A stretch of 64,000 nt of DNA from contig NZ_PJRP01000003.1 of assembly GCF_002858765.1 (NCBI RefSeq), forward strand, positions 62,001 through 126,000, given 5' to 3'. Origin of the DNA: Cupriavidus pauculus. Lineage in GTDB: Bacteria; Pseudomonadota; Gammaproteobacteria; Burkholderiales; Burkholderiaceae. Numbering within the stretch: the first letter of the stretch is position 1; each line of letters opens with the position of its first letter. Position numbers and translations under genes: made by a program. Shown here piece after piece: positions 1 through 8,851 of the stretch. The notes beneath the pieces were generated by a model, which worked only from the letters and a program-made list of their open reading frames with translations, ran no database searches and was not told where the DNA came from.

Positions 1-198
1 GCTGGCGCCGGTGGGCAACAGCAGTCGCGTGAACTTGCCGGTGCCGGCGCCCAGGTCAACCACGGTCTTGCCGGGCGCCAGCCCTAGCGTGTCGCGCAGC
101 CAGGTGCCGAGTTCGGCGGGATATTCGGGACGCCCGCGGGCGTAGGTGTCGGCCTGGGACGAGAAGCCCTGGGCCGCGGCATGATGGATGGTCGTCAT
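1..198 (-). CDS. Class I SAM-dependent methyltransferase, N-terminal part
   Basis: Reading leftward from an ATG at 198, the first 66 residues include [15 protein letters not shown]. This is the glycine-rich SAM-binding motif I of class I (Rossmann-fold) methyltransferases, and the preceding ARGRPEYP stretch is typical of the UbiE/COQ5-like Methyltransf_11 group. The rest of the gene lies beyond the window, so the substrate cannot be named. It follows the ABC-transporter genes on the same strand after a 67-bp gap and could be read through from them. The family assignment is good; the function is open. Confidence 0.8.
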   Translation of the reverse strand, partial: MTTIHHAAAQGFSSQADTYARGRPEYPAELGTWLRDTLGLAPGKTVVDLGAGTGKFTRLLLPTGAS

Positions 199-265
199 GA
201 CCCCGCACGATACGCCGGCGCCGTGACATCGGCAAGTCGCACCGCCGCAGGCGGCACCCATTCTT

Positions 266-1135
266 TCAGTGCTGCAGGCCCCAGCGGCGTACCGTCAGGC
301 GTTCCAGCGTGGTGAACACCAGCCCCTCCACCGCCAGCCCGATCAGGATCACCGTGGCCAGCCCGGCGAAGACGCGGTCGGTGTACAGCTCGTTGCGGTT
401 CTGGAAGATGTACCAGCCCAGCCCGCCCTTGCCGGACGACGCGCCAAACACCAGTTCGGCCGCGATCAGCGTGCGCCAGGCAAACGCCCAGCCGATCTTG
501 AGGCCCGACAGGATGGCCGGCAGTGCCGCCGGCACCAGGATCAGCACCACGTAGCGCAGGCCACGCAGCCCATAGTTGCGGCCCGCCATGCGCAGCGTTT
601 CGGGCACGCCGCGAAACCCCGCATAGGTGTTCAGCGCCAGCGGCCACAGCACCGAATGAATCAGCACGAAGACCAGGCTGCCCGTACCCAGCCCGAACCA
701 CAACAAGGCCAGCGGCAGCAGCGCAATGGCCGGCAGCGGGTTGAACATGGCCGTCAGCGTATCCAGCAGGTCGCGCCCGATGCGTGTCGACACCGCCACC
801 GTGGTCAGCGCGAACGCCAGCACGATGCCCGCCACATAACCCTGCAACAGGATGGACAGCGACACCACGGCCTTGCCGGGCAGTTCGCCGCTGGCCATGG
901 CGTCCACGAAGGCACGGGCGGTGGCCAGGAAGGTCGGCAGCAGCAGGTCGTTGTCCTGCACGCGGGCGACGATTTCCCACGCCACGGCCAGCACCAGCAG
1001 GATCGCGGCCTTGCGCAGCCAGCCCTGCTGCCACAGTTGGCGATACCACGGCAGCGCGCGGGACAACGGCACGGCGGTGAAAGGTTCGAGTTCGCGCTCG
1101 TATTCGGGGCGCAGGGCGGGGAGGATCGTCGACAT
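266..1135 (-). CDS. ABC transporter permease, SsuC/TauC type
   Basis: This 289-residue inner-membrane protein has about six hydrophobic helices. The first is around residues 43-60, and the inner-membrane-complex region carries the EAA-like segment that touches the ATPase ([17 protein letters not shown]). Length and layout fit the BPD_transp_1 permeases of nitrate, sulfonate and taurine importers. It is the last transporter gene of a leftward tauD-binding protein-ATPase-permease group and starts 26 bp after the ATPase gene ends. The tauD-like gene in the operon points to an organosulfonate ligand, but the permease sequence alone does not identify it. Confidence 0.9.
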   Translation of the reverse strand: MSTILPALRPEYERELEPFTAVPLSRALPWYRQLWQQGWLRKAAILLVLAVAWEIVARVQDNDLLLPTFLATARAFVDAMASGELPGKAVVSLSILLQGYVAGIVLAFALTTVAVSTRIGRDLLDTLTAMFNPLPAIALLPLALLWFGLGTGSLVFVLIHSVLWPLALNTYAGFRGVPETLRMAGRNYGLRGLRYVVLILVPAALPAILSGLKIGWAFAWRTLIAAELVFGASSGKGGLGWYIFQNRNELYTDRVFAGLATVILIGLAVEGLVFTTLERLTVRRWGLQH

Positions 1136-1161
1136 GGTTCAGGCGGGGGACGGTGGGGCGT

Positions 1162-2037
1162 TCAGTGCGTGGCGGCGTGGTGGGTGCGGCCGGGCGCGGG
1201 GCCAGTGGTGGCGCCAGTCTCCTCTGGCGTGTCGAACAGCATCGCGTGGATACGCTGGGCAGCCTGCTGGAATTCCGCGCTGCCCTGGCTGGCCAGCGAG
1301 AACTGGTGGCTGTTCAGCTCCGCGCGCACCCGGCCCGGATGCGGCGACAGCAGCAGGATGCGGCTGCCCACCACCAGCGCCTCTTCGATCGAATGGGTCA
1401 CGAACAGCAGCGTGAACGCGGCCTCGTCCCACAGCGCCAGCAGTTCCTCCTGCATGCGCCGGCGCGTCAGTGCGTCCAGCGCGGCGAACGGCTCGTCCAT
1501 CAGCAGCACCTTGGGCCGCGTGGCCAGCGCGCGGGCAATGGCCACGCGCTGCTTCATGCCGCCGGACAACGTATGCGGGTAGGCATCGGCAAAGCCTGCC
1601 AGGCCCACCTTGCCCAGGAAATGCATCGCCACGTCGCCGGCTTCGGCCTTCGACAGGCCACGCGCCTGGCGCAGCGGAAACATCACGTTCTGCCTGACCG
1701 TCTTCCACGGCGGCAGCTGGTCGAACTCCTGGAACACCACGATGCGGTCCGGTCCGGGCGCCTGCACGCGCTGCCCTTCGAGCCGGATCTCGCCCTCGGC
1801 GGGCGGCACGAAGCCGGCAACGGCCTTGAGCAGCGTCGACTTGCCGCACCCGGACGGCCCCAGCAGCACGAAGCGGTCCGACGCATGCACGTCGAAGCTC
1901 ACGCGGTGCGTGGCACGCACCACGCGCGTCGGCGTACGGTACTCGAGCGACACGCCATCCACCTGCAGCAGCGGCTGCGGATGGGGCACCACGCGCAGGT
2001 GCGGGTTTCCGTGATTTCCGTGATGGCTGTCGGCCAT
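1162..2037 (-). CDS. ABC transporter ATP-binding protein, SsuB/TauB type
   Basis: This 291-residue cytoplasmic ATPase has a complete set of ABC motifs: Walker A GPSGCGKST (residues 60-68), signature LSGGMKQR (157-164) and Walker B LLMDEP (178-183), followed by the D-loop and a switch histidine in VTHS. It powers uptake with the neighbouring permease and binding protein. The 25-residue His/Asn-rich N-terminus before the ABC fold is longer than in most SsuB proteins, so a shorter start is possible. The stop codon of the upstream binding-protein gene lies 1 bp before this start, so the two are very likely translationally coupled. Confidence 0.93.
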   Translation of the reverse strand: MADSHHGNHGNPHLRVVPHPQPLLQVDGVSLEYRTPTRVVRATHRVSFDVHASDRFVLLGPSGCGKSTLLKAVAGFVPPAEGEIRLEGQRVQAPGPDRIVVFQEFDQLPPWKTVRQNVMFPLRQARGLSKAEAGDVAMHFLGKVGLAGFADAYPHTLSGGMKQRVAIARALATRPKVLLMDEPFAALDALTRRRMQEELLALWDEAAFTLLFVTHSIEEALVVGSRILLLSPHPGRVRAELNSHQFSLASQGSAEFQQAAQRIHAMLFDTPEETGATTGPAPGRTHHAATH

Positions 2038-2038
2038 G

Positions 2039-3088
2039 TCAGCTCCCCTGCGCGGTGGCCGGGTCCTGGAAGAAGTAGTCCTGCCAGGACGCCGGGCGGT
2101 TCTTGATGGCGCCCACGCGATGCATGAAGTCGGCCAGCGGATAGGTGTTCTGCGGCGCGACCTTGAACTGCACCTGCGGGTTCTGGAGGATCTTTACCAG
2201 CAGCGCGCGGTCGATCTTTGCCTTGTTCACGCGGATGTAGACGTCGGCGGCGGCCTCGGGGTTCTTCGTCGCAAACGCGGCGGCCTCGGCCAGTGCATCG
2301 ACAAACGCGCGATAGGTCTTGGGGTTCTCGTTGCGGAATTTCTCGGTGGCGTACAGCACCGTGGCCGAGCTTGGGCCGCCGAGCACGTCATACGAGTTCA
2401 GCACGATGCGGGCGTTCGGGTTGCCGGCCAGTTCCTGCTCCTGGAACGGCGGATTGCCGAAGTGGCCCGTGATCTCGGTACCGCCCGCGATGATGGCGGC
2501 AGCGGCATCGGGGTGCGGCACGGCCACGGTCCATTTGTCGAAGCGGTTGAATTCCTTGTCGCCCCACTGCTTGGCCGCGGCAAGCTGCAGCACGCGCGAC
2601 TGCACCGACACGGTCACCGCGGGCAGTGCGATGCGGTCCTTGTCCGAGAAGTCGGCAATCGACTTCACCTTGGGATTGTTCGAGACCAGGTAGTACGGGA
2701 AGTTGCCCAGCGACGCCACGCCCTTCACGTTCTGGCGGCCGTGCGTGCGGTCCCACAGCGTCAGCAGCGGGCCCACGCCGGCACCGGCGATATCGATGGC
2801 GCCCGACAGCAGCGCGTCGTTCACCGCCGATCCGCCCGACAGTTGCGTCCATTCCACCTTGACGTCGATGCCCTGCTGCTTGCCGTGCTTCTCGATCAGT
2901 TGCTGGTCACGCGCCACGTTGAGCAGCAGGTAGACCACGCCGAACTGCTCGGCAATGCGGATTTTTCCCTCCGCGTGCGCGGTGCCGGTCAACGCCATGC
3001 CGGCGGTCAGGACAGCCAGCGTGGCGCGGCGGGCGAAGGAGTTGGCAAAGGGGCTGGCGAACGAGAAAACTGACTTGCGGACTGACAT
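2039..3088 (-). CDS. ABC transporter periplasmic substrate-binding protein, NitT/TauT family
   Basis: This 349-residue protein has a signal peptide: a basic N-terminus, a hydrophobic stretch at residues 20-34, then AHA as a cleavage site before EGKIRIAEQ. The mature part has the two-lobe NMT1/SsuA-like fold seen in binding proteins for sulfonates, taurine, nitrate or pyrimidine precursors. It sits between the tauD-like gene and its ATPase on the same strand. It differs clearly from the second binding protein at 4219-5202, so the locus may serve two ligands. The ligand is not visible in the sequence. Confidence 0.88.
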   Translation of the reverse strand: MSVRKSVFSFASPFANSFARRATLAVLTAGMALTGTAHAEGKIRIAEQFGVVYLLLNVARDQQLIEKHGKQQGIDVKVEWTQLSGGSAVNDALLSGAIDIAGAGVGPLLTLWDRTHGRQNVKGVASLGNFPYYLVSNNPKVKSIADFSDKDRIALPAVTVSVQSRVLQLAAAKQWGDKEFNRFDKWTVAVPHPDAAAAIIAGGTEITGHFGNPPFQEQELAGNPNARIVLNSYDVLGGPSSATVLYATEKFRNENPKTYRAFVDALAEAAAFATKNPEAAADVYIRVNKAKIDRALLVKILQNPQVQFKVAPQNTYPLADFMHRVGAIKNRPASWQDYFFQDPATAQGS

Positions 3089-3131
3089 GCAAAGGGCTCC
3101 GGGGACGCGTGGTATTGGAATCGGATGAGGC

Positions 3132-4010
3132 TTAGAACGGCGTATCGCCTTCGATCGTGGTGCGGAACATCACGCGGCGCAGGTGGTCGGGCGTGCCGGC
3201 CGCCAGATGCAGCAGCGAGCGGTTGTCCCAGAACACCAGGTCGTGCGCGCGCCACGGGTGGCGGTAGACGTACTCGGGCCGCACGCTGTGCGCGAACAGT
3301 TCATCGAGCAGCGCACGGCTTTCGTCGTCAGGCAGGCCCACGATCTTCGTCGTGAAATGCTCGCTGACGAACAGGGCGCGGCGCCCGGTCTCCGGATGGG
3401 TGCGGACCACCGGATGCACCACGGGCTTGACCTGCGCGATCTGCTCCGGTGTCAGGTTCGGCCGCCACGGACTGCGCTTCTGCAGTTCGGCGTAGCGCGC
3501 CAGGTAGGTGTGTTCGGCGGTCAGCCCTTCGATCTTCTGCTTCAGCGCCGCCGGCAGGCCGTCGTACGCGGCGTGCATGTTGGCGAAGAGCGTGTCGCCG
3601 CCTTCCGCCGGCAGTTCGATGGCATGGAGCAGCGACCCCAGGCTGGGCGTTTCCTTGTACGACAGGTCCGAGTGCCAGAAGTGGCCCGCGTCGCCCAGCC
3701 CGATCGGCTTGCCGTCCTTCAGCACGTTGGACACGATCAGGATCTCGGGGTGATCGGCCAGCTGGAACTGGTGCAGCACGTGGATCTGCAGCGGGCCGAA
3801 GCGGCGGCTGAACGCAATCTGCTGGGCCGGCGTGATGCGCTGGTCGCGAAACACCACCACATGGTGATCCAGGTGAGCGCGGTGGATGCGCCGGAAGTCT
3901 TCGGCGGAAAGGGGCTGATCGAGGTCGAGCCCGATCACTTCCGCACCGAGTGCGGCATCCAGCGGTCGGATCTCGAAATCCTGCACGGTCTCTACGTCGG
4001 CAATCGTCAT
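3132..4010 (-). CDS. TauD/TfdA-family alpha-ketoglutarate-dependent dioxygenase
   Basis: This 292-residue Fe(II)/2-oxoglutarate oxygenase carries the metal-binding H-x-D as HSD at residues 113-115. The distal histidine is in NRSLLHLA (about H268), followed by the RRVMFRTT stretch whose arginine binds 2-oxoglutarate. Such enzymes release sulfite from taurine or alkylsulfonates (TauD, AtsK) or cleave aryloxyalkanoates (TfdA). The adjoining sulfonate-type ABC genes favour a sulfonate or sulfate ester. I chose the ATG at 4010; an in-frame ATG nine codons upstream (4037) lacks family sequence. It is the first gene of the leftward operon. Confidence 0.9.
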   Translation of the reverse strand: MTIADVETVQDFEIRPLDAALGAEVIGLDLDQPLSAEDFRRIHRAHLDHHVVVFRDQRITPAQQIAFSRRFGPLQIHVLHQFQLADHPEILIVSNVLKDGKPIGLGDAGHFWHSDLSYKETPSLGSLLHAIELPAEGGDTLFANMHAAYDGLPAALKQKIEGLTAEHTYLARYAELQKRSPWRPNLTPEQIAQVKPVVHPVVRTHPETGRRALFVSEHFTTKIVGLPDDESRALLDELFAHSVRPEYVYRHPWRAHDLVFWDNRSLLHLAAGTPDHLRRVMFRTTIEGDTPF

Positions 4011-4095
4011 GGCAATTTGTGGCCTTGGGGGAAGCACAAGCCTTGCACTCTAGGGAGCCCGGATGCGGCACACAACGAATCAAATCGCGCGCCGT

Positions 4096-4112
4096 TATGC
4101 GGTCAGCGCATA
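4096..4112. promoter_or_regulatory. Inverted repeat TATGCG-N5-CGCATA between divergent transport genes
   Basis: The 208-bp gap between the tauD-like gene (start 4010) and the ssuA-like gene (start 4219) contains perfect arms TATGCG and CGCATA spaced by 5 bp. A further CGCATA half-site lies at 4133-4138. It is placed where a regulator could control both directions. The protein is unknown; sulfur-starvation regulators of the CysB/Cbl type are the obvious candidates by context only. Confidence 0.4.
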
Positions 4113-4218
4113 TGCACCCGTTGTGCGACCGACGCATAAGCAAGCGCACTTTCCTTCGTTCCCGCAGCACGCCACGTTGCGTAGGCTGACAGGTTGGTTC
4201 TCTCGAAGGATTGCCGCA

Positions 4219-5202
4219 ATGTCATTCCCCAACACCACCCGCCGGCGCATCGTGCTGGGCGGCATGGCCGGCCTGGGCGCCATCGTTGCGCCCGCCATCT
4301 CGTCCACGGCCGCGCTGGCCGCCGACACGCCCGAGACGCTGCGCATTGGCTACCAGAAATCGTCGACGCTGATGATCTGGCTGAAGTCGCGGCAGGTACT
4401 GGAACAGTCGCTGGCGCCGCGCAAGGTCAGCGTGCAGTGGCACGAATTCACGTCGGGGCTGCCACTGCTGGAATCGCTCAACGTCGGCAACCTCGACCTG
4501 ACCGCCGACGTGGCCGATGCCGTGCCGCCGTTCGCGCTGGCCGCAGGCGCCAGCATGACGTACTACGCCATCGAATCGCCGTCGCCCACGGCGCAGGCCA
4601 TCGTGGTGCGCAGCGACTCGTCGATCCGCTCGGTCGCGCAGCTCAAGGGCCAGCGCGTGGCGTTCTCGAAAGGCGCCGGCGCGCACTACCTGCTGCTGGA
4701 GGCCCTGAACGAGGCGGGCCTGTCGATGCGCGACATCGAACCTGCGTACCTGACCCCGGCCGACGCCCGCGCGGCGTTCGAGCGCGGCAGCGTGGCCGCT
4801 TGGGTGATATGGGACCCGTTCCTGGCGGCGGTGCAGCGCCAGGCCAACGCGCGCATCCTGCGCGACGGCGCGAAGCTGTCGAGCTACCGGCGCTTCTATC
4901 TGGCCGCCACGCCGTACGCCAAACGCCGGCCCGACGTGCTGGCCACCGTCTATGGCGAACTGCGGCGCGCGGGCGAATGGGTCAAGGCCAACCCTGCCGA
5001 GGCCGCCGCATGGCATGCACCGCTGATCGGCCTGGACGCCGCCACCGTCGAAGCCGCCAACGCACGGCGCACCTATCAGGTACAGCCCGTGGACGCCGCC
5101 GCGCTCGACGAACAGCAGCGCATTGCCGACGCGTTCGCCGGCCAGTCCATCCTGCCGCGCAAGGTCACCGTGGCCACGTCGCCGGTCTGGAAGCCGGCGT
5201 AA
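4219..5202 (+). CDS. ssuA: Sulfonate ABC transporter substrate-binding protein, SsuA type
   Basis: This 327-residue secreted protein begins with TRRRIVLGGMAG followed by a hydrophobic stretch and ALA, a signal with a twin-arginine-like character. The mature part (LRIGYQKSSTLMIWLK, then FTSGLPLLESLNVGNLDL) is typical of aliphatic sulfonate-binding proteins. I chose the ATG at 4219 because the open frame further upstream (to 4063) has no signal-like or family-like sequence. It is divergent from the tauD-like operon and has no permease of its own here. It may share the neighbouring transporter or be an orphan receptor. Confidence 0.85.
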   Translation: MSFPNTTRRRIVLGGMAGLGAIVAPAISSTAALAADTPETLRIGYQKSSTLMIWLKSRQVLEQSLAPRKVSVQWHEFTSGLPLLESLNVGNLDLTADVADAVPPFALAAGASMTYYAIESPSPTAQAIVVRSDSSIRSVAQLKGQRVAFSKGAGAHYLLLEALNEAGLSMRDIEPAYLTPADARAAFERGSVAAWVIWDPFLAAVQRQANARILRDGAKLSSYRRFYLAATPYAKRRPDVLATVYGELRRAGEWVKANPAEAAAWHAPLIGLDAATVEAANARRTYQVQPVDAAALDEQQRIADAFAGQSILPRKVTVATSPVWKPA

Positions 5203-5218
5203 ATCGATCGGGTCTTCT

Positions 5219-5251
5219 CCCCTCTCCCGCAACGTGGGTGAGGGGTTGGGG
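5219..5251. repeat. Dispersed intergenic hairpin repeat, copy 1
   Basis: Arms CCCCTCTCCC and GGGTGAGGGG (one mismatch) flank a short loop just after the ssuA-like gene. Related CCCCTC...GAGGGG hairpins occur at 9727-9755 and 23054-23089, so this looks like a dispersed extragenic palindrome. It may also end transcription, although no T-run follows. Confidence 0.5.
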
Positions 5252-5472
5252 AAGCCGGCATCGGGGCGCGGCTTGCCGACATCCCGTAGCTTGAACTGCC
5301 GGCACGCTTCCCCATTCCTCTTCCACCATGCTGAGGCGGGGCGAAAAGCGATACCTCGCGCCGTGCGCCAGCGCACGCCCCATCCCCTGTTCCGTGCCCT
5401 ATAGTCGAAGGCAGCAGCGTCCACAAGATGCTGCGCCGCACAGGACACAGCGAACCACAAGGGGACCACCAC

Positions 5473-6564
5473 ATGGGCACTGTTGCGCGCTTTGACATCG
5501 GTTTTACCCGCTACCTTTCTCCCGAGGGCGCGCCTGCCCCGGACCTTCCCGCCTTCGCCCGCGACCCGGCCGCCCTGCTGCCGCTGTATCGCGCCATGGT
5601 GCTCACCCGGCAGTTCGACCTCAAGGCCATCGCCATGCAGCGCACGGGCCAGATCGGCACGTTTGCGTCCGCGCTGGGCCAGGAGGCGATTGGCGTGGGC
5701 ACGGCCACGGCCATGCGGCCCGACGACGTACTGATACCGTCCTACCGCGACCACGCCGCGCAGTTTGTGCGTGGCGTCACGATGACGGAGAGCCTGCTGT
5801 ACTGGGGCGGCGACGAACGGGGCAGCGGATTTGCGGCAGTGCCGCATGACTTCGGCAATTGCGTGCCCATCGGCACCCAGGTGGGCCACGCGGCCGGCGT
5901 GGCCTATGCGTTCAAGCTGCGCCAGCAGCCGCGCGTGGCGGTCTGCATCATTGGCGACGGCGGCACGTCCAACGGGGCTTTCTACGAAGGCATGAACATG
6001 GCCGGCGCGTGGCAGGTGCCGCTGGTCATCGTCATCAACAACAACCAGTGGGCCATCTCGATGCCGCGGGCCAAACAGACAGCGGCGGCCACGCTGGCGC
6101 AGAAGGCGATTGCAGCCGGCATCCCGGGCGAGCAGGTTGACGGCAACGACGTGATTGCCGTGCGTGATCGCGTGGGCGACGCCATCGAACGGGCGCGCGA
6201 CGGGGCCGGCCCGGCCCTGATCGAGGCCGTCACGTATCGGCTGGGCGACCACACCACGGCCGACGATGCCTCGCGCTATCGCGACGACGCCACGGTCAAG
6301 GAAGCCTGGCTGCACGAACCCGTCAAGCGGATGCGCGACTACCTGGCCAGCGTGGGCGCGTGGGATGCCGGGCGCGAGGAAGCGCTGATCCGCGAATGCC
6401 AGCAGGCCGTGGCCGCCGCCGTGGAGGCCTACCTGCAACTGCCCCACCCCGACGTCTCGGCGATGTTCGATTGCCTCTACGAGACGTTGCCGGCCGCCAT
6501 GGCCGACCAGTTCGACACCGCGCAGCGCTACGCCGCCCAGCACAAGGAGACCCAGCATGGCTGA
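5473..6564 (+). CDS. pdhA: 2-oxo acid (pyruvate/branched-chain) dehydrogenase E1 component, alpha subunit
   Basis: This 363-residue subunit carries the thiamine-diphosphate motif starting GDGGTSNG at residues 161-168 and ending in NNN at 189-191. It also has the E1alpha phosphorylation-loop-like region LGDHTTADDASRYRD. It decarboxylates a 2-oxo acid and passes the acyl group to the E2 lipoyl arm. I chose the ATG at 5473 because it follows AAGGGG closely; an ATG 15 codons upstream gives an unlikely leader. It overlaps the beta-subunit gene by 8 bp. The substrate (pyruvate, acetoin or branched-chain keto acids) cannot be fixed by eye, so the symbol is provisional. Confidence 0.88.
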   Translation: MGTVARFDIGFTRYLSPEGAPAPDLPAFARDPAALLPLYRAMVLTRQFDLKAIAMQRTGQIGTFASALGQEAIGVGTATAMRPDDVLIPSYRDHAAQFVRGVTMTESLLYWGGDERGSGFAAVPHDFGNCVPIGTQVGHAAGVAYAFKLRQQPRVAVCIIGDGGTSNGAFYEGMNMAGAWQVPLVIVINNNQWAISMPRAKQTAAATLAQKAIAAGIPGEQVDGNDVIAVRDRVGDAIERARDGAGPALIEAVTYRLGDHTTADDASRYRDDATVKEAWLHEPVKRMRDYLASVGAWDAGREEALIRECQQAVAAAVEAYLQLPHPDVSAMFDCLYETLPAAMADQFDTAQRYAAQHKETQHG

Positions 6565-7537
6565 ACTGCATATGGTGGAAGCGGTCAACCTGGCGCTGGC
6601 CCACGCGCTGGAGCACGACCCCGACGTGGTGCTGCTGGGCGAGGACATCGGCGTCAACGGCGGCGTGTTCCGCTCGACGGCGGGCCTGCAGCAGCGCTTT
6701 GGCGAGGGGCGCGTCATCGACACGCCGCTGGCCGAAGGCGGCATCGTCGGCGCGGCCATCGGCATGGCGGCGATGGGCCTCAAGCCCGTGGCCGAGATCC
6801 AGTTCGCGGGCTTCATCTATCCGGCCATCGACAACATCCTGAACCACGCCGGGCACCTGCGACACCGGACGCGCGGCCGGCTCAGCTGTCCGCTGGTGGT
6901 GCGCGCGCCCAGCGGGGCCGGCATCCACGCGCCCGAGCACCATTCCGAAAGCCCCGAGGCGCTGTTCGCGCATATCCCGGGCCTGCGCGTGGTCATGCCA
7001 TCGTCGCCGGCCCGCGCCTACGGCCTGCTGCTGGCCGCGATCCGCGACCCCGATCCGGTGATCTTCTTCGAGCCCACCCGGCTCTATCGCCTGTTCCGGC
7101 AGGAGGTGGAGGACACCGGCGAGGCGCTTCCGCTCGATGCCTGCTTCACGCTGCGCGACGGCACCGATATTACGCTGGTCAGCTGGGGCGCGATGGTGCA
7201 GGAAACGCTGGCCGCCGCCGACCAGCTGGCCGACGATGGCATTTCTGCCGCCGTGATCGACGTGGCCACGCTGAAGCCGCTGGACATGGAGACGATCCTG
7301 GAATCGGTGGCGCAGAGCGGCCGCTGTGTGATCGTGCACGAGGCGCCGCGCACGGCCGGGGTCGGCGCAGAGATTGCCGCCAACCTGGCCGATGCCGGGC
7401 TGTATTCGCTCAGCGCGCCGGTGCAGCGCGTGACCGGCTACGACACCGTGGTGCCGCTGGCACGGCTGGAACACAGCTACCTGCCGTCGGTGGCACAGAT
7501 CGTGGACGCGGCACGGCGCGCGCTGGACGCCGGCTAA
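6557..7537 (+). CDS. pdhB: 2-oxo acid dehydrogenase E1 component, beta subunit
   Basis: This 326-residue subunit pairs with the E1alpha product. It begins with the transketolase-like pyrimidine-binding domain (GEDIGVNGGVFRSTAGL, then DTPLAEGGIVGAAIGMA) and ends with the transketolase C domain (HEAPRTAGVGAEI). The start overlaps the alpha gene by 8 bp, a sign of translational coupling for a 1:1 complex. The gene ends 23 bp before the E2 gene. No E3 (lipoamide dehydrogenase) gene follows, so that partner must come from elsewhere in the genome. Confidence 0.9.
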   Translation: MAELHMVEAVNLALAHALEHDPDVVLLGEDIGVNGGVFRSTAGLQQRFGEGRVIDTPLAEGGIVGAAIGMAAMGLKPVAEIQFAGFIYPAIDNILNHAGHLRHRTRGRLSCPLVVRAPSGAGIHAPEHHSESPEALFAHIPGLRVVMPSSPARAYGLLLAAIRDPDPVIFFEPTRLYRLFRQEVEDTGEALPLDACFTLRDGTDITLVSWGAMVQETLAAADQLADDGISAAVIDVATLKPLDMETILESVAQSGRCVIVHEAPRTAGVGAEIAANLADAGLYSLSAPVQRVTGYDTVVPLARLEHSYLPSVAQIVDAARRALDAG

Positions 7538-7560
7538 GCACTGCCAACCAGGAGACAACG

Positions 7561-8694
7561 ATGCGGATCTTCAAGCTGCCCGACCTGGGCGAAGGCCTGC
7601 AGGAAGCCGAGATCGTGACGTGGCATGTCAAGCCCGGTGACGCCGTGCAGGCCGACCAGCCGCTGCTGTCGGTGGAAACGGCCAAGGCTATCGTCGAGAT
7701 TCCCTCGCCGTTCGGCGGCCAGGTGGCCAAGCTGTTCGCGCAGTCCGGCGACATCGTCCACCTGGGCGCCCCGCTGGTGGGCTTCGAGGGGGCGGGCGCC
7801 ACCGACGATGCGGGCACCGTGGTGGGCAACGTCAAGGTGGGCACGCACGTGGTGCGCGAAGGCGAAACACGCGTGGGGGCCGCCGGCATCCAGGGCGGGC
7901 ACGGCCTCAAGGCCACGCCGGCGGTGCGGGCGCTGGCGCGCAAGCTGTCGGTGGACCTGGCCATGGTGACGCCTTCGGGCCGCGACGGCGTGATTACCGC
8001 TACCGATGTGCAGCGGGTGGCCACCACGCTGGCGGAGGTCGGCCCTGCCGAAGTGGTGCGCGGCGTGCGGCGTGCCATGGCCCAGAACATGGCGCGTGCG
8101 CAGAGCGAGGTGGCCGCGGCCACCGTCATGGACGATGCCGACCTGCACGCCTGGCAGACCGTGGGCACCACGGCGAGCGGGCACGACGTCACGATCCGGC
8201 TGGTGCGGGCGCTGGTGGCCGGGGTACGGGCCGAGCCCGCGCTGAATGCCTGGTACGAGGGCCGCACCGGCCGCCGCCATCTGCTTGAACGCATCGACGT
8301 GGGCATTGCGGCGGACCTGCCCGAGGGGCTGTTCGTGCCGGTGCTGCGCAATGTGGGCAAGCGCGATGCCGCGGACCTGCGCAACGGGCTCGACCGCATG
8401 CGGGCCGACATCAAGGCCCGTACCATCGCCCCCGAGGAAATGCGCGGCAATACCATCACGCTGTCGAACTTCGGCATGATTGCCGGCCGCTATGCGGCGC
8501 CGATCGTGGTGCCGCCCACGGTGGCCATCCTGGGCGCCGGCCGCATCCGCGACGAAGTGGTGGCCGCCGGCGGCCAGCCGGCCGTGCATCGCGTGATGCC
8601 GCTGTCGCTGACGTTCGACCACCGCGTGGTCACCGGCGGCGAGGCGGCGCGCTTCCTGCGTGCGGTCATTGCCGACCTGGAACGCCCGGACTAG
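7561..8694 (+). CDS. Dihydrolipoamide acyltransferase (E2) of a 2-oxo acid dehydrogenase complex
   Basis: This 377-residue protein has one lipoyl domain (lipoylated Lys42 in VETAKAIVEIP). A peripheral subunit-binding domain follows near residues 115-155 (KATPAVRALARKLSVDL), then the acyltransferase core. The catalytic signature near the C-terminus reads DHRVVTGG, with His354 in place but Thr358 where most E2 proteins have Asp (HxxxDG). An AAGGAG-like site is replaced by AGGAGACAACG upstream of the ATG. With the two E1 genes it forms a three-gene operon. Confidence 0.88.
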   Translation: MRIFKLPDLGEGLQEAEIVTWHVKPGDAVQADQPLLSVETAKAIVEIPSPFGGQVAKLFAQSGDIVHLGAPLVGFEGAGATDDAGTVVGNVKVGTHVVREGETRVGAAGIQGGHGLKATPAVRALARKLSVDLAMVTPSGRDGVITATDVQRVATTLAEVGPAEVVRGVRRAMAQNMARAQSEVAAATVMDDADLHAWQTVGTTASGHDVTIRLVRALVAGVRAEPALNAWYEGRTGRRHLLERIDVGIAADLPEGLFVPVLRNVGKRDAADLRNGLDRMRADIKARTIAPEEMRGNTITLSNFGMIAGRYAAPIVVPPTVAILGAGRIRDEVVAAGGQPAVHRVMPLSLTFDHRVVTGGEAARFLRAVIADLERPD

Positions 8695-8851
8695 GGAGTG
8701 ACGCGCGCGATACCGGGCAACAATCCGCCATCGGAAGGAGCGCGTTCGTCACCGGGTGTCCCTATACTGGATAGTTCCGGCCACGACGGCTGCCGCGCCT
8801 GGCCGGACGATCCCATCCGATAACTGCAAACTACCCTGAAGGAGCCTGACC

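Noticed and set aside
4222-6816. Long minus-strand open frame across ssuA and the E1 genes
   Set aside because: Same antisense effect; it runs through three unrelated units and has no recognisable domain.
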